Positions 1 through 9,766 of a DNA stretch of 33,500 nucleotides are shown one piece after another; the stretch's first letter is position 1; the number at the start of each line of letters is the position of its first letter. This DNA is from Nostoc sp. PA-18-2419 (GTDB taxonomy: Bacteria; Cyanobacteriota; Cyanobacteriia; Cyanobacteriales; Nostocaceae): NCBI RefSeq assembly GCF_005869855.1, contig NZ_SZNH01000034.1, forward strand, positions 21,632 through 55,131, given 5' to 3'. The notes below the pieces were generated by a model. It was not told the DNA's origin and searched no databases. It saw only the letters and a program-made list of their open reading frames with translations. The position numbers and the translations under genes are program-made.

Positions 1-486
1 ACTGATTTATATCAGTACGGATTGTGGTATTTGATAGCTAGCTTTGGTTTGGTGTTAATTCTTCAGGATACATACTTTTACTTTATCCATCGGATGTTTC
101 ACCACCATCTAATTTTTAAATGGATGCATTATGGACACCACCGTTCCGGAGAACCAACGCCCTGGAGTTCTTCTGCATTTGATTTGCCAGAGGCAATTGT
201 ACAAGCACTTTTTTTTGTAGGTGTGAGCTTTATAGTTCCATTGCATTTTATTACCTTAATTGTCGCACTCATAACTATGACAGTATGGGCTGTGTTTACC
301 CATCTCGGATTTGAAGTATTTCCTACTTCATACAAGAGCCATTGGATTGGAAAGTGGCTGATTGGTTCTATGCATCATTCAATACATCATCGCAAATATA
401 AAGTACACTACGGTTTGTATTTTACGTTCTGGGACAAGCTGCTTGCTACTGAAGACCCTAGTTATTTAAATCAAACTGATACATAA
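1..486 (+). CDS. Sterol desaturase / fatty acid hydroxylase family protein (5' end cut off by the window)
   Basis: The frame is open from base 1 to the TAA at 484-486, so the gene starts outside the window and the TTG at 22 is only an internal codon. About 161 residues are visible. The three histidine clusters of the membrane di-iron hydroxylase superfamily (PF04116) can be seen: HRMFHH, HYGHHR and HHSIHH. Hydrophobic stretches lie between the second and third clusters, as expected for an enzyme with its active site at the cytoplasmic membrane face. Members of this family oxidise lipids, sterols or carotenoids, and the substrate cannot be read from the sequence. The gene converges on crtR, so a carotenoid or lipid role is possible, but convergent genes need not share a pathway. 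Family assignment is firm; function is open. Confidence 0.85.
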   Translation, partial: TDLYQYGLWYLIASFGLVLILQDTYFYFIHRMFHHHLIFKWMHYGHHRSGEPTPWSSSAFDLPEAIVQALFFVGVSFIVPLHFITLIVALITMTVWAVFTHLGFEVFPTSYKSHWIGKWLIGSMHHSIHHRKYKVHYGLYFTFWDKLLATEDPSYLNQTDT

Positions 487-506
487 GGGAACTCGAAGAA
501 ATAAAT

Positions 507-571
507 TATCCCGTTTGAAGTTTATGACTGATGACTGTTTACTGCCAACAACGGGATATTTTTTTATTTTT
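507..571. terminator. Hairpin terminator between the convergent hydroxylase and crtR genes
   Basis: A 9-bp stem pairs TATCCCGTT (507-515) with AACGGGATA (550-558), with a 34-nt loop. A T-rich run at 559-571 follows on the plus strand. On the minus strand the hairpin is followed by a weaker AT-rich stretch. It sits 21 bases after the stop of the left gene and is the only GC-paired structure before crtR ends, so it may serve both genes. The long loop makes it less typical of intrinsic terminators. Confidence 0.55.
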
Positions 572-686
572 AGTCCCTGATAAAGTACAGCTTATATCAA
601 GTTCGGATAATTACTTATTATTAAAATCTCTTGGTGTCAGAGCGTCAGTCTTAATGATAAGTCTTCAAACGAACATGATATTATTA

Positions 687-1742
687 TCAATTGCGTAATT
701 TTTCTTTATTTTTTGTTGTTTGATGGTCAAATCGAATTCCTACAAAAATATCATAAATAAACTCTAAAAAGTCTTTCTTTTGTAATAATCCTGAAGTTTG
801 ATAACAGCCTTTTTCATCTAACAGAGGCTTCATCAAATAGTATGTAGACTGATATTTATACCAAGGAATACAAGTCCATAAATGATGAATTAGGTGGTAG
901 TTCTGTCCTAAAATCAAGATATTAAGAATTGGACTAGGATATACACGAGCATTTTTCCAGCGATCGCGTTCTCTAAAAGGACGATGGGGCAAATAGTCAA
1001 AAAAGAAACCCAGTACTATTCCTACTATCCCAGAAGGTACAACCCAAAAATTGAGAACATACATTAAAAAATGATATTGAATTGCTATATAAAAAATTGC
1101 AACGACAATTAAACGGCTAATAAACCATTCCCATAGCTCATATTTCCGCCACAATCGTCGTTGAAAGAAAAATATTTCATGGTACAAAAACCGAAACGCA
1201 ATTAGCCACAACGGCCCACCTGTAGAAACATAATGATCTGGGTCATCTTTAGGATGGTTTACACGAGCATGATGCTGCAAATGCACTCGGGTAAACACTG
1301 GAAAAACAAACCCTAGCATCAAGGCACTACCATGTCCTAACATGGCATTAATTATCCGATTGCGGTGGGCAGATTGATGACAAGCATCATGAATTACTGT
1401 CCCCGCGCAATGCAAGGCAATAGTATTAATGCTAAAGCACAACCAGTGCGGCCATTGCCAAAGCCAGTAACCAAAGTTAGATAACACCAATATTGCCACA
1501 GATGCTAAAAATAGCACTAAAGTGGGATTGAAATCACCAGGAGGCGCTAAAAGTTCCTTAGGCGGGACTTTTAAGAGCTTGTGAGTTTTAGAGGTGAGCG
1601 TTTCTAATTCTGTATTTGCTACGTCTTCTAAGCTGACTTCTAAGTTATTGCCATTTAGCTTTTTATAGTCATCAACGGCTGGGTCAATGATGATTAGGCT
1701 TTCGGCTGGAATGTCAAAAAAATTAGGATCTAAAGAGGTCAT
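687..1742 (-). CDS. crtR: Beta-carotene hydroxylase CrtR
   Basis: CrtR adds hydroxyl groups to beta-ionone rings, giving zeaxanthin and related xanthophylls such as myxol derivatives in cyanobacterial membranes. The protein has 351 residues and belongs to the membrane fatty-acid-desaturase di-iron family. The histidine boxes are clear: HDACHQSAH (H118, H122, H126), HLQHH (H154, H157, H158) and NYHLIHH (H283, H286, H287). Hydrophobic helices lie around residues 73-113, 137-150 and 209-250. The segment from VPPKELLAPPGDFNP (about 59-73) onward is typical of CrtR. The first 55 residues or so are an acidic extension beyond the usual length of near 300 residues. No alternative Met lies between residue 1 and the catalytic domain, so the extension is either real or the gene starts at a non-ATG codon. 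No clear ribosome-binding site precedes the ATG. I recognise the family with high confidence. Confidence 0.9.
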   Translation of the reverse strand: MTSLDPNFFDIPAESLIIIDPAVDDYKKLNGNNLEVSLEDVANTELETLTSKTHKLLKVPPKELLAPPGDFNPTLVLFLASVAILVLSNFGYWLWQWPHWLCFSINTIALHCAGTVIHDACHQSAHRNRIINAMLGHGSALMLGFVFPVFTRVHLQHHARVNHPKDDPDHYVSTGGPLWLIAFRFLYHEIFFFQRRLWRKYELWEWFISRLIVVAIFYIAIQYHFLMYVLNFWVVPSGIVGIVLGFFFDYLPHRPFRERDRWKNARVYPSPILNILILGQNYHLIHHLWTCIPWYKYQSTYYLMKPLLDEKGCYQTSGLLQKKDFLEFIYDIFVGIRFDHQTTKNKEKLRN

Positions 1743-2897
1743 AATTTTTTACTGGTCGCGGTTCCTTGATAAAATGAGCTTGAAATCCCTTTATTGAGCC
1801 AGCACAGAATAGATTTCTTGCTCTGATTAGAGAGATGAAACCCTGAAAATCTAGCCGATACTGTTCTTAATGATTATGTAGGGACTGTAACAGGTGTACT
1901 GTAGAAAATATACTACACACACCAACGAAAAATTGGATTTTCGTTTTGAGGTTGGTTCTGTTACTAATGATGTCAATAGCAACGATACACACATTTTGGT
2001 TTGATATCGATATTTACCGATTCACCAAAATAATGCTTTTTTCCACGTGCGGAACTTGTGTTTTCTTATTGCTTTTGTAAAAAACAATTTTCAACAATAT
2101 AAACAATACAGTTTTTTGATTACTTAAGGCAAGACTTTGGTAGTAATTTTATATAATGGGAATATTTTCGAGAGAAGTATTATATTTCTTATAAAAATTT
2201 ATATGTTATTTATTTATAATGTTTAAATTTTTGATGATAATTTTTAATTTTGAGATTTTATTTAAGCACTAGCTTGCATTCAATCCCTTTAAATGAAATT
2301 GATATCAAAAAGCGAATATTCGGAATTGTTTAAATTTTCAAATACTTAAATTTATATTTAAATAAGTAAATCAGGTCTGTCATCAGAGTAAAGAGTAGCG
2401 AATAGAGAATGAGGTATTTTCATTGTGATTTGTCGATTATAGTTACTTGATATCTCTTGCAAAAGTAATTTTTGCACATTTGTACGTAAAGGGCAAAGAA
2501 AAATTTTCTCCTTGCTGACTTTTACAATAAGTATTATAAATAAGCGCAGCTAACCGTACACTTTCGATTCGCTAAAACTTACCCAGGCTTTATATCCTTG
2601 TCTACAGGAGATTCGCACACAGACGGCATTTTTCTAGCTCTGACTGAGACTTCTAGTCCTTTATGTTTGCCGAATTAAGATTCTTGACTTAATAACTAAT
2701 TTATGCTGCTTGCTAGGCTAAAGTCGTGGTGAAAACTTACCCAGTATCCAAACCAACCATACTCTGAATTATCAGATTTAAAGATTTCAAGGGCTTTTAT
2801 TCGACCTTGATTTGTTCGTGGTTTGGTGGGATTAGATGTTCGACCGATTGAAAGATGGCTAAAATTGCTAAAATAATTAATGTACTAGGTAAAATTA
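1743..2897. other. Long AT-rich intergenic region upstream of crtR and the LprI-like gene
   Basis: This stretch of 1155 bases separates two divergent genes and must hold both promoters. It is strongly AT-rich, especially 2040-2380, and I find no convincing gene. A short hairpin, AACGAAAA (1924-1931) with TTTTCGTT (1938-1945), lies about 180 bases upstream of crtR and might be regulatory. On the minus strand a frame of 63 codons is open from 2884 to the stop at 2696 but has no start codon; it may be a relic. I could not identify promoter boxes with confidence. Confidence 0.5.
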
Positions 2898-3320
2898 ATG
2901 TACTATTTCTTGCCTTTATTAGTAAATATACTAATTCTTAACAGTTTATACATTCCTACTGCAACAAAAGCAAGTACAACGCCGAATTTACCAAAATTAC
3001 ATTTAGCTCAAAAGCTAAACTGCAATAATGCTCAAACTCAAGTAGCAATTAATGAATGCAGTAGGTTATCTTATCAAAATGCTGATAAAAAATTGAATAC
3101 AGTTTATCAACAACTGCTGCCTAAGTTAGAGAGAAATAGAAAACAAAAATTGATTGCTGCACAACAAGCATGGATTAAGTTTCGAGATAGCAGTTGTGAG
3201 TTTGAGGAAAGCCAATATGAGGGTGGGACTATAGCCCCGACAATTTACTTTGGTTGCTTAGAAAATACTACAAAAGAGCGTACCCAACAATTACAGCAGT
3301 ATCTTAAATCTGACCTTTAA
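2898..3320 (+). CDS. LprI-like (DUF1311) secreted protein
   Basis: This is a protein of 140 residues. The first 25 or so residues form a hydrophobic signal peptide (YFLPLLVNILILNSLYI), so the product is exported to the periplasm or cell surface. The rest matches the PF07007 (DUF1311, LprI/YecT) pattern: a first Cys pair around NCNN-ECS (C42, C54), a helix ending in AAQQAWIKFRDSSC (C100), then GC (C120) followed by a Gln-rich helix. Four cysteines would allow two disulfides. LprI of Mycobacterium tuberculosis inhibits lysozyme; whether cyanobacterial relatives do is not known. The gene stands alone, with crtR divergent upstream and valS 134 bases downstream. Its start region carries a 12-base direct repeat (see findings). 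Confidence 0.85.
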   Translation: MYYFLPLLVNILILNSLYIPTATKASTTPNLPKLHLAQKLNCNNAQTQVAINECSRLSYQNADKKLNTVYQQLLPKLERNRKQKLIAAQQAWIKFRDSSCEFEESQYEGGTIAPTIYFGCLENTTKERTQQLQQYLKSDL

Positions 3321-3454
3321 CGTCTAGCAATTCTAAACCAGAAAGCAAAAATTATCTTAATGACTGTCCTTGGTCATTTGTCCTTAGTCATCAAAACCCC
3401 CTCCAAGCCTGTGGCAAAATTTATTAGAGTCCTTCCATAGTTAGTTTGCCCCGC

Positions 3455-6439
3455 ATGACCGCAACCATTCTCAATCTCCCCAGTCTCTACGACCCTTTTT
3501 CCACTGAAGCCAAGTGGCAAAAATTCTGGGAAGATAACCAAGTTTACAAAGCTGACCCCAACAAAGGCGGCGAACCTTACTGCATTGTCATTCCGCCGCC
3601 TAATGTCACCGGCAGTTTGCACATGGGTCACGCTTTTGAAAGTGCCTTGATTGATACTCTCGTGCGCTACCACCGAATGCAGGGACGTAATACGTTGTGG
3701 CTACCTGGAACTGACCACGCCAGCATTGCTGTGCATACTATGCTGGAAAAGCAACTCAAGACAGAGGGTAAGACTCGCTACGAATTGGGGCGCGAGAAAT
3801 TCTTAGAACGCGCTTGGCAATGGAAGGCGGAGTCTGAAGGAACCATTGTTAATCAATTGCGACGCTTGGGTGTTTCGGCAGACTGGTCGCGAGAAAGGTT
3901 TACCTTAGATGAAGGTTTATCCAAGGCTGTTGTTGAGGCATTTACTCGCCTTTATGAAGAAGGCTTAATTTATCGTGGTGAATATTTAGTTAACTGGTGT
4001 CCAGCTTCCCAGTCGGCTGTGTCTGATGTAGAGGTAGAAAATCAAGAGGTTAATGGCAATCTGTGGCACTTCCGTTATCCGCTGACAGATGGTTCTGGTT
4101 TTGTGGAAGTAGCGACGACTCGACCAGAAACGATGCTCGGCGATACAGCAGTGGCAGTTAATCCTAATGACGATCGCTACAAACATCTCATCGGCAAAAC
4201 TCTTACTCTGCCCATTTTACACCGAGAAATTCCCATCATTGGGGATGAATACGTTGACCCCACTTTCGGCACAGGCTGCGTGAAGATAACTCCCGCCCAT
4301 GACCTGAACGATTTTGAGATGGGTAAACGTCACAATTTGCCGTTAATAAATATTATGAATAAAGACGGCACTCTTAATGCCAATGCCGGAGAATTTCAAG
4401 GACAAGACCGCTTTGTTGCGAGGAAGAATGTGGTTTCTCGCTTACAAGCAGATGGTTTTTTGGTGAAAATTGAAGATTATAAGCATACTGTTCCCTACAG
4501 CGATCGCGGTAAAGTACCCATTGAACCCCTGCTTTCAACTCAGTGGTTTGTCAAAATTCGTCCTTTAGCTGACAAAACTTTAGAATTCCTCGACCAGCAA
4601 AACTCGCCGGAGTTCGTCCCCCAACGCTGGACAAAGGTCTATCGTGATTGGTTAGTCAAACTCAATGATTGGTGTATCTCTCGCCAATTGTGGTGGGGAC
4701 ACCAAATTCCTGCTTGGTACGCGGTCAGTCAAACTGATGGGCAAATTACCGATAACACGCCGTTTGTGGTGGCGAAATCAGAAGCCGAAGCTTGGGAAAA
4801 AGCTAAGGCGCAATTTGGGGAAAATGTCAAGTTAGAACAAGACCCAGATGTCCTAGATACTTGGTTTTCTTCTGGACTTTGGCCGTTTTCAACTTTAGGC
4901 TGGCCGGAACAAACTCAAGATTTAGCGACTTACTACCCTACCACTACTTTGGTGACAGGCTTTGATATCATCTTTTTCTGGGTTGCCAGAATGACCATGA
5001 TGGCTGGACAATTTACTGGGCAAATGCCGTTTACAGATGTTTACATCCACGGGTTGGTGCTGGATGAAAAAGGTCAGAAGATGTCAAAGACCAAAGGTAA
5101 TGGGATTGACCCGTTGTTATTGATTGACAAATATGGTACCGACGCCCTGCGCTATACCCTAATTAGGGAAGTGGCGGGGGCGGGACAAGATATCCGCTTG
5201 GAATATGATCGCAAAAAGGATGAATCACCATCTGTAGAAGCGTCGCGCAATTTTGCTAACAAGTTGTGGAATGCTGCTCGGTTTGTGATGATGAATTTGG
5301 ATGGACAAACTCCTGAACAATTGAGTCAACCAGTCAGCACAGAATTAAGCGATCGCTGGATTATTTCTCGCTACAATCAAGTTGTCAAACAAACCAGCAA
5401 TTACATTGACAACTACGGTTTAGGAGAAGCCGCAAAGGGATTATACGAGTTCATTTGGGGTGATTTCTGCGACCAATATATTGAACTGGTGAAATCTCGC
5501 CTCCAGCCAGATGCAGACCCCGGATCGCGACGGGTAGCACAACAAACCCTCGCCCACGTACTGGAAGGGATTTTAAAACGGCTTCATCCCTTTATGCCTC
5601 ATATTACGGAGGAAATTTGGCAAACTCTCACCCAACAACCAGCAGATTCCCACCAAACTCTAGCTTTACAACTTTATCCCCAAGTAGATGCAAATCTAAT
5701 TGATTCAGCTTTAGAAGAACAGTTTGAATTGCTAATCGATACTATCCGTACAATTCGCAACTTGCGCGCTGAAGCGGATGTCAAACCAGGGGTGAAGGTG
5801 ACAGCTAATTTACAAACTGAAAGTGAAAAAGAAAGACAAATCCTTACTGCTGGACAGGTTTACATTAAAGATTTGGCGAAGGTTGAAACTTTAACTATTA
5901 CTGACAAGCAAAAAAGCCAAACTGTTGCTGCGAAAAAACCTCAGAGGGGTTTGAAAATAATTGGTTTAACTATTTTGGCGATTGTCTTAGCTAAGTTAAG
6001 TTTTAATGTAGCGAATACGATTGATGAAACTCCACTAGTTGGAACTTTCTTTAAAATAGTTGGTTTTCTGTACACAGCGTGGTTTGTTAGCCAAAATTTA
6101 CTGACTGCCGAAGCTAGACAAAAGCTATGGAGACAGTTTTTCCAAGCCACAGAATTACAACAAACACAAGAACCAGAAAATGCGATCGCTGGTGTAACAG
6201 GTACAATACAAGTACTAATTCCCCTCAGTGGCGTGGTCGATATCGAAGTTGTGCGCGCCAAACTAGAGAAAAGCTTAAGTAAAGCTGAAGCGGAAATTCA
6301 ATCTTTGAGTGCCAGATTAAACAATCCAAATTTTGTTGATAAAGCTAGAGCCGACGTAGTTCAAGGAGCCAGAGATGCTTTAACAGAAGCCGAAAAACAA
6401 GCAGAAATTCTGCATGTACGCCTGAAAGCGTTGCCGTAG
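3455..6439 (+). CDS. valS: Valyl-tRNA synthetase with CAAD membrane-anchor domain
   Basis: The enzyme charges tRNA-Val with valine, a class I synthetase with editing activity. The HIGH motif is HMGH (residues 56-59) and the KMSKS motif is KMSKT (from residue 542). The editing domain lies between them, and the anticodon-binding domain follows to about 800. At about 830-905 an extra domain is inserted before the usual C-terminal coiled coil. It has two hydrophobic helices (about 833-849 and 862-880) and matches the CAAD domain, known to tether some cyanobacterial synthetases to thylakoid membranes. The terminal coiled coil (from about 925) is intact. I chose the ATG at 3455 over an in-frame TTG at 3446 because MTATI is a natural start; no Shine-Dalgarno sequence is obvious. 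Length is 994 residues, longer than CAAD-free ValRS. Confidence 0.97.
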   Translation: MTATILNLPSLYDPFSTEAKWQKFWEDNQVYKADPNKGGEPYCIVIPPPNVTGSLHMGHAFESALIDTLVRYHRMQGRNTLWLPGTDHASIAVHTMLEKQLKTEGKTRYELGREKFLERAWQWKAESEGTIVNQLRRLGVSADWSRERFTLDEGLSKAVVEAFTRLYEEGLIYRGEYLVNWCPASQSAVSDVEVENQEVNGNLWHFRYPLTDGSGFVEVATTRPETMLGDTAVAVNPNDDRYKHLIGKTLTLPILHREIPIIGDEYVDPTFGTGCVKITPAHDLNDFEMGKRHNLPLINIMNKDGTLNANAGEFQGQDRFVARKNVVSRLQADGFLVKIEDYKHTVPYSDRGKVPIEPLLSTQWFVKIRPLADKTLEFLDQQNSPEFVPQRWTKVYRDWLVKLNDWCISRQLWWGHQIPAWYAVSQTDGQITDNTPFVVAKSEAEAWEKAKAQFGENVKLEQDPDVLDTWFSSGLWPFSTLGWPEQTQDLATYYPTTTLVTGFDIIFFWVARMTMMAGQFTGQMPFTDVYIHGLVLDEKGQKMSKTKGNGIDPLLLIDKYGTDALRYTLIREVAGAGQDIRLEYDRKKDESPSVEASRNFANKLWNAARFVMMNLDGQTPEQLSQPVSTELSDRWIISRYNQVVKQTSNYIDNYGLGEAAKGLYEFIWGDFCDQYIELVKSRLQPDADPGSRRVAQQTLAHVLEGILKRLHPFMPHITEEIWQTLTQQPADSHQTLALQLYPQVDANLIDSALEEQFELLIDTIRTIRNLRAEADVKPGVKVTANLQTESEKERQILTAGQVYIKDLAKVETLTITDKQKSQTVAAKKPQRGLKIIGLTILAIVLAKLSFNVANTIDETPLVGTFFKIVGFLYTAWFVSQNLLTAEARQKLWRQFFQATELQQTQEPENAIAGVTGTIQVLIPLSGVVDIEVVRAKLEKSLSKAEAEIQSLSARLNNPNFVDKARADVVQGARDALTEAEKQAEILHVRLKALP

Positions 6440-6475
6440 GTATCGCCTGCGTGGATTAGGATAACTGTAATGATC

Positions 6476-6517
6476 TAATGGGTAATGGGAAAGTAATTAA
6501 TTCTCAATTACCCATTA
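6476..6517. repeat. Inverted repeat after valS
   Basis: TAATGGGTAAT (6476-6486) is a perfect 11-bp inverted copy of ATTACCCATTA (6507-6517), with a 20-nt loop. It lies 37 bases after the valS stop. No T tract follows, so it is weak as an intrinsic terminator. The sequence resembles the 'gggtaatgggg' type of low-complexity intergenic repeat also seen near 9255. Confidence 0.4.
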
Positions 6518-6695
6518 AGCACCTTCAAATAAGCTGTTGCGCATTTTTTGAAAGTACAATTCATCTAGCTAAATTTCTGACTGTAACTCAACTTTATTCT
6601 TTTAAATTTTGACTTATTTATCAATATTTATACTTTTTGTTGATTAAAAATAATTTCTGAAATTTGGAATTTTGAATCGAAGCGGAGCGACTTTC

Positions 6696-7130
6696 ATGCT
6701 ATACCTAGCCCAAGTGCGTAAAAACGATTTTTTAGACCAGCACCAATTACGTTTATTGGCGCGTCAGGAAGTTGATAACTTGTGGGCGATAATTCCAGAA
6801 GAGGCTTTCATTCTGCTAGGAAAGGGAAATCCCATGAGCGAGAACTTTCTTGTTTTAGTCGAACTTTCTCCCACAGGCGATATTCAAAGAGTAGAAGATG
6901 CCACCAATTGGGTACTTCATTTAGTACAAACCTACCTCACCACCGGTATTACACCAGAATTTTTACTGCACGAAGCTGAGAGAGCAGAACATTGGCGACA
7001 ATCGCTGACGTTGCAAAACCAAGACTTAGCACGGCGTTCTCTGGAATTGGAAGCCAGACGCGAACAAATTCAAGCTTTAGAAGAAAGCCTCAAACGTGAG
7101 AAAAATGGTTATCACAAAGATGAGGAATAA
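6696..7130 (+). CDS. Conserved-type hypothetical protein with C-terminal coiled coil
   Basis: The protein has 144 residues and no signal peptide or membrane segment. The N-terminal 85 residues look like a small alpha/beta domain (MLYLAQVRKNDFLDQHQLRL and following). The last 50 residues are a charged helix rich in Glu, Arg and Gln that should form a coiled coil (about 95-138). I chose the ATG at 6696 over the TTG at 6672 because GGAG at 6684-6687 lies 8 bases upstream. The gene stands alone between valS (same strand, 256 bases upstream) and an ABC1 kinase (convergent). I do not recognise a function; it resembles cyanobacterium-specific hypothetical proteins, but I cannot name one. Confidence 0.75.
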   Translation: MLYLAQVRKNDFLDQHQLRLLARQEVDNLWAIIPEEAFILLGKGNPMSENFLVLVELSPTGDIQRVEDATNWVLHLVQTYLTTGITPEFLLHEAERAEHWRQSLTLQNQDLARRSLELEARREQIQALEESLKREKNGYHKDEE

Positions 7131-7185
7131 AATTTAGATTCAGACAAAATATTTAGGATGCAGTTAGCTTTTCCCTTAACAAAAC

Positions 7186-9174
7186 TTACGATGCCAATAA
7201 TTGCCGAATTATCCTGGCTAAAGCCTTTTGTGTAAAGCGGCTGGTCACTTGTTGACCTAAACGCTGCACACCTGGATTTACCAATAGCTGAGCAATTTTA
7301 GGTGCAAGTTCTACTGGGTCAAAGCCTCGTGTTTCTCGGAGAATATTTAAAATCCGTTTGATATGCTCTAAGGTTTGTTGTTGTTCAACTGTTGCGGCTG
7401 GAGTTTCATTAATTGCTGTTAATCCTACTCTTTCTCTAAGTAAATAGGTAAAGTTATGTAAAATATTTTTACCTAAAGCATCGAGTCCATTAACAGATTC
7501 ATCCACCAATTTGTCACGAATGAAAGCGCCACGTTCAGACGAGAGAAATTCTACGCCTTGATTCAGCACTAAATTAAAGTCATAATCTTGACTATTACGC
7601 GCATTTCGTAACAAGTTTTCTAAGCGGTTCCAGCGGAATCTGCCATCTTTAAATAGCAAATCTTGCAATGATGCTCTTAACGATGGTGCTGGGTCAGTTA
7701 ACAAACGTTTAGAAACGTAGGGATAAGCTTCGCTGAGAACTTTAAAAGTCGGGTCTATAAATATTGCAATGCCTTCTAGCGTTACGAGGGAGCGAATAAT
7801 TAAAGCGTAATAGGGCGGTACGCGGAAAGGATATTCATACATTAAAGCCGATAGTTCATCGGTGATGCTTTTAATGTTAAGTTCCGCAACACTAGCTCCT
7901 TGAGCATCAGCAAATACTCTGGCAAAAGCTGGGATAATTGGTGTTAAATCTGTTTCTGGTGATAAGAAATCTAATTTAACGTAATCTTTCGCTAAGCCTT
8001 CAAAGTCGCGGTTAACGACATGAACGATCGCTTCAATCAAACCATAGCGCTGTGGTGGTTTAATTTCGCTCATCATCCCAAAGTCAAGATAAGCTAATTT
8101 ACCGTCGGTTGTTGCTAACAAATTACCAGGGTGAGGATCGGCGTGGAAAAATCCGTGTTCTAGCAGTTGGCGTAGAGAACACTGCACACCCACTTCAATT
8201 AGATAACGAGCATTTATACCTTGGGCGCGAATTTCTTCTGTTTGAGTTAATTTAGTGCCGTTAATCCACTCCATCGTCAACACACGACGATTGGTATACT
8301 CCCAGTAAATTTTCGGTACGTATACGTCTTTTATGTGACCGTATAACTCAAAAAATCGTTCCGCATTTTCACCTTCATGGATATAATCCATTTCTTCAAA
8401 AATGCGCTCGCCTAATTCATCGAGAATCCCAACTAAGTCACTTCGTACCCGCTTGACCTTTTTCTGCACCCAAGCGGCGAGGTTACGCAAAATATACAAA
8501 TCAATAGTAATTCGCTCTCTAAGGTCAGGGCGCTGGACTTTGACAGCAACTTCTTCACCAGTTTTCAACTTACCTTTATAGACTTGTCCCAAGGAAGCGG
8601 CAGCAATTGGCTGGGGCGAAAGTTCGGCATAAATTTCTTGAGGAGGTGCGCCTAGTTCTTCTTCGATAAACTGGTAAGCAATTTCGTTGGCAAAAGGTGG
8701 TAATTGGTCTTGTAGCTTGGTTAATTCTTCCAGGTATACCGGAGGAACCAAATCCGGTCTAGTGGACAAAGCTTGACCAATTTTGATGTAAGCAGGCCCT
8801 AGTCGCGTCAGTAATTCTCGTAATTGAACGGCTCGACGGCGGTCATTTTTGACGACAATTCCCCGTTTACTATCCGACCACAACCCAAAAGCGAAGGACA
8901 GGGTTGGCCTCAACACAGCAAAAATCCGCCCTAAAACTTGCAGCGATCTGTTTCGGTAATGCGCCGCTATCTCCACGGGATTGTAACGCGTCTCAGGTTG
9001 GACTGTTTTAGTATCCTCTCGGGCTGCCAAAAGCCTTGGCGATCGCACTACCAAGTCTTGTGTACCAGATTCTGGCACTACATCAATCATATGCAGTTCG
9101 CCTTGGCTACTTTTGCCGTTGCGACTGTCCTCCTGAACTGGTTCGGAAGTAGGGGGAAGTGTCTTAACAATCAT
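7186..9174 (-). CDS. ABC1/UbiB-family atypical kinase (AarF-like)
   Basis: This 662-residue protein belongs to the ABC1/ADCK/UbiB family of protein-kinase-like ATPases. Relatives support prenylquinone synthesis or stability; in cyanobacteria and plastids the quinones would be plastoquinone or tocopherol-type lipids. The family landmarks are visible: the KxGQ motif in KIGQALSTRPDLVPP, the Ala-rich nucleotide loop AAASLGQVYKG, the Lys of VAVKVQRP, the catalytic HADPHPGN and the metal-binding YLDFGMM. The C-terminal 150 residues are helical and end without a clear membrane anchor. The first 75 residues are low in hydrophobicity and probably flexible. The ATG at 9174 was used; a later in-frame Met at residue 29 is possible. 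The gene is convergent with 6696-7130 and divergent from recN. The exact substrate is unknown. Confidence 0.9.
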   Translation of the reverse strand: MIVKTLPPTSEPVQEDSRNGKSSQGELHMIDVVPESGTQDLVVRSPRLLAAREDTKTVQPETRYNPVEIAAHYRNRSLQVLGRIFAVLRPTLSFAFGLWSDSKRGIVVKNDRRRAVQLRELLTRLGPAYIKIGQALSTRPDLVPPVYLEELTKLQDQLPPFANEIAYQFIEEELGAPPQEIYAELSPQPIAAASLGQVYKGKLKTGEEVAVKVQRPDLRERITIDLYILRNLAAWVQKKVKRVRSDLVGILDELGERIFEEMDYIHEGENAERFFELYGHIKDVYVPKIYWEYTNRRVLTMEWINGTKLTQTEEIRAQGINARYLIEVGVQCSLRQLLEHGFFHADPHPGNLLATTDGKLAYLDFGMMSEIKPPQRYGLIEAIVHVVNRDFEGLAKDYVKLDFLSPETDLTPIIPAFARVFADAQGASVAELNIKSITDELSALMYEYPFRVPPYYALIIRSLVTLEGIAIFIDPTFKVLSEAYPYVSKRLLTDPAPSLRASLQDLLFKDGRFRWNRLENLLRNARNSQDYDFNLVLNQGVEFLSSERGAFIRDKLVDESVNGLDALGKNILHNFTYLLRERVGLTAINETPAATVEQQQTLEHIKRILNILRETRGFDPVELAPKIAQLLVNPGVQRLGQQVTSRFTQKALARIIRQLLAS

Positions 9175-9685
9175 GGAAGAAGGCCACCGTTCAGAACGTT
9201 CGTATTAAGCATTGTAACAATATGTTGAGGGACTGGGTATTGGCGATTGGGGACAAGGGGTAATGGGGGCTCCATACCAACAAAGTATTCCGAAATAAGA
9301 ATCTAAACAGAATTAATCACACAAATTGTTCTTCTGTTTTCTGTTAAGAGTTCCCTTTCCACACGAATGAATTTAATTTTGTGCAACTACTTATCTATTT
9401 TTATATCCCCTAGTACAGCAGAGCGGAAATAAACCAACCATTTTAAATGTCTGAAACCCTTATCAACAGGTAATTAGGTTAGCGAGGAACGAGCGTCATT
9501 ACGAATTACGCCTTGCGGTACTAGTCCCCAGTCGCCAATGCCATTGCTCTGCTAAACTAATATGGGCATATTAATTTAATAATAGTAGGTATTGCTGCTT
9601 TTCTCAGTGCTGAGTCGTTTTAAGTAAAGACATCGCTTGCAGCCTTACTAACTCCAAAATTTTTTCCGACCCACAACTCAGCACT

Positions 9686-9710
9686 GGCTCGACGCCTTGT
9701 TGGCGTAGCC
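9686..9710. repeat. Small palindromic repeat upstream of recN
   Basis: GGCT-cg-ACGCC (9686-9696) pairs with GGCGT-AGCC (9702-9710) around a TTGTT loop, leaving a 2-base bulge. It resembles short palindromic elements scattered in intergenic regions of Nostoc-like genomes. No function can be read from the sequence. Confidence 0.45.
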
Positions 9711-9751
9711 TAAGGTAGAGAAGAAAGCTAACAACACTCGGCACTATGGAA

Positions 9752-9755
9752 GGAG
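9752..9755 (+). promoter_or_regulatory. Ribosome-binding site deciding the recN start
   Basis: GGAG at 9752-9755 lies 11 bases before the ATG at 9767 but is downstream of the earlier in-frame ATG at 9746. It therefore favours MLLCLRIENFALI as the RecN N-terminus. Confidence 0.5.
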
Positions 9756-9766
9756 AATTTGGCTTG

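Larger units (their letters stand above)
9175..9766. other. Intergenic region between the ABC1 kinase and recN, with repeat fragments
   Basis: This gap of 592 bases contains no convincing gene. It includes G-rich low-complexity sequence around 9225-9270 (runs such as ggggacaaggggtaatgggg), a similar stretch near 9520-9545, and a short hairpin repeat at 9686-9710. Both divergent promoters must lie here. I looked for a cyanobacterial LexA box (RGTAC-N3-DGTWCB type) before recN; ggtactagtcc near 9577-9587 only matches the first half. Confidence 0.5.

Noticed and set aside
1743..2897. Insertion sequence or phage remnant in the long gap
   Set aside because: No transposase-like frame or terminal inverted repeats were found.
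8938..9228. Plus-strand frame of 96 codons opposite the start of the ABC1 kinase
   Set aside because: Antisense to the kinase coding region, with no ribosome-binding site and no recognisable features.
9570..9590. Possible LexA box upstream of recN
   Set aside because: Only the GGTAC half fits; the second half does not match the cyanobacterial consensus I know.
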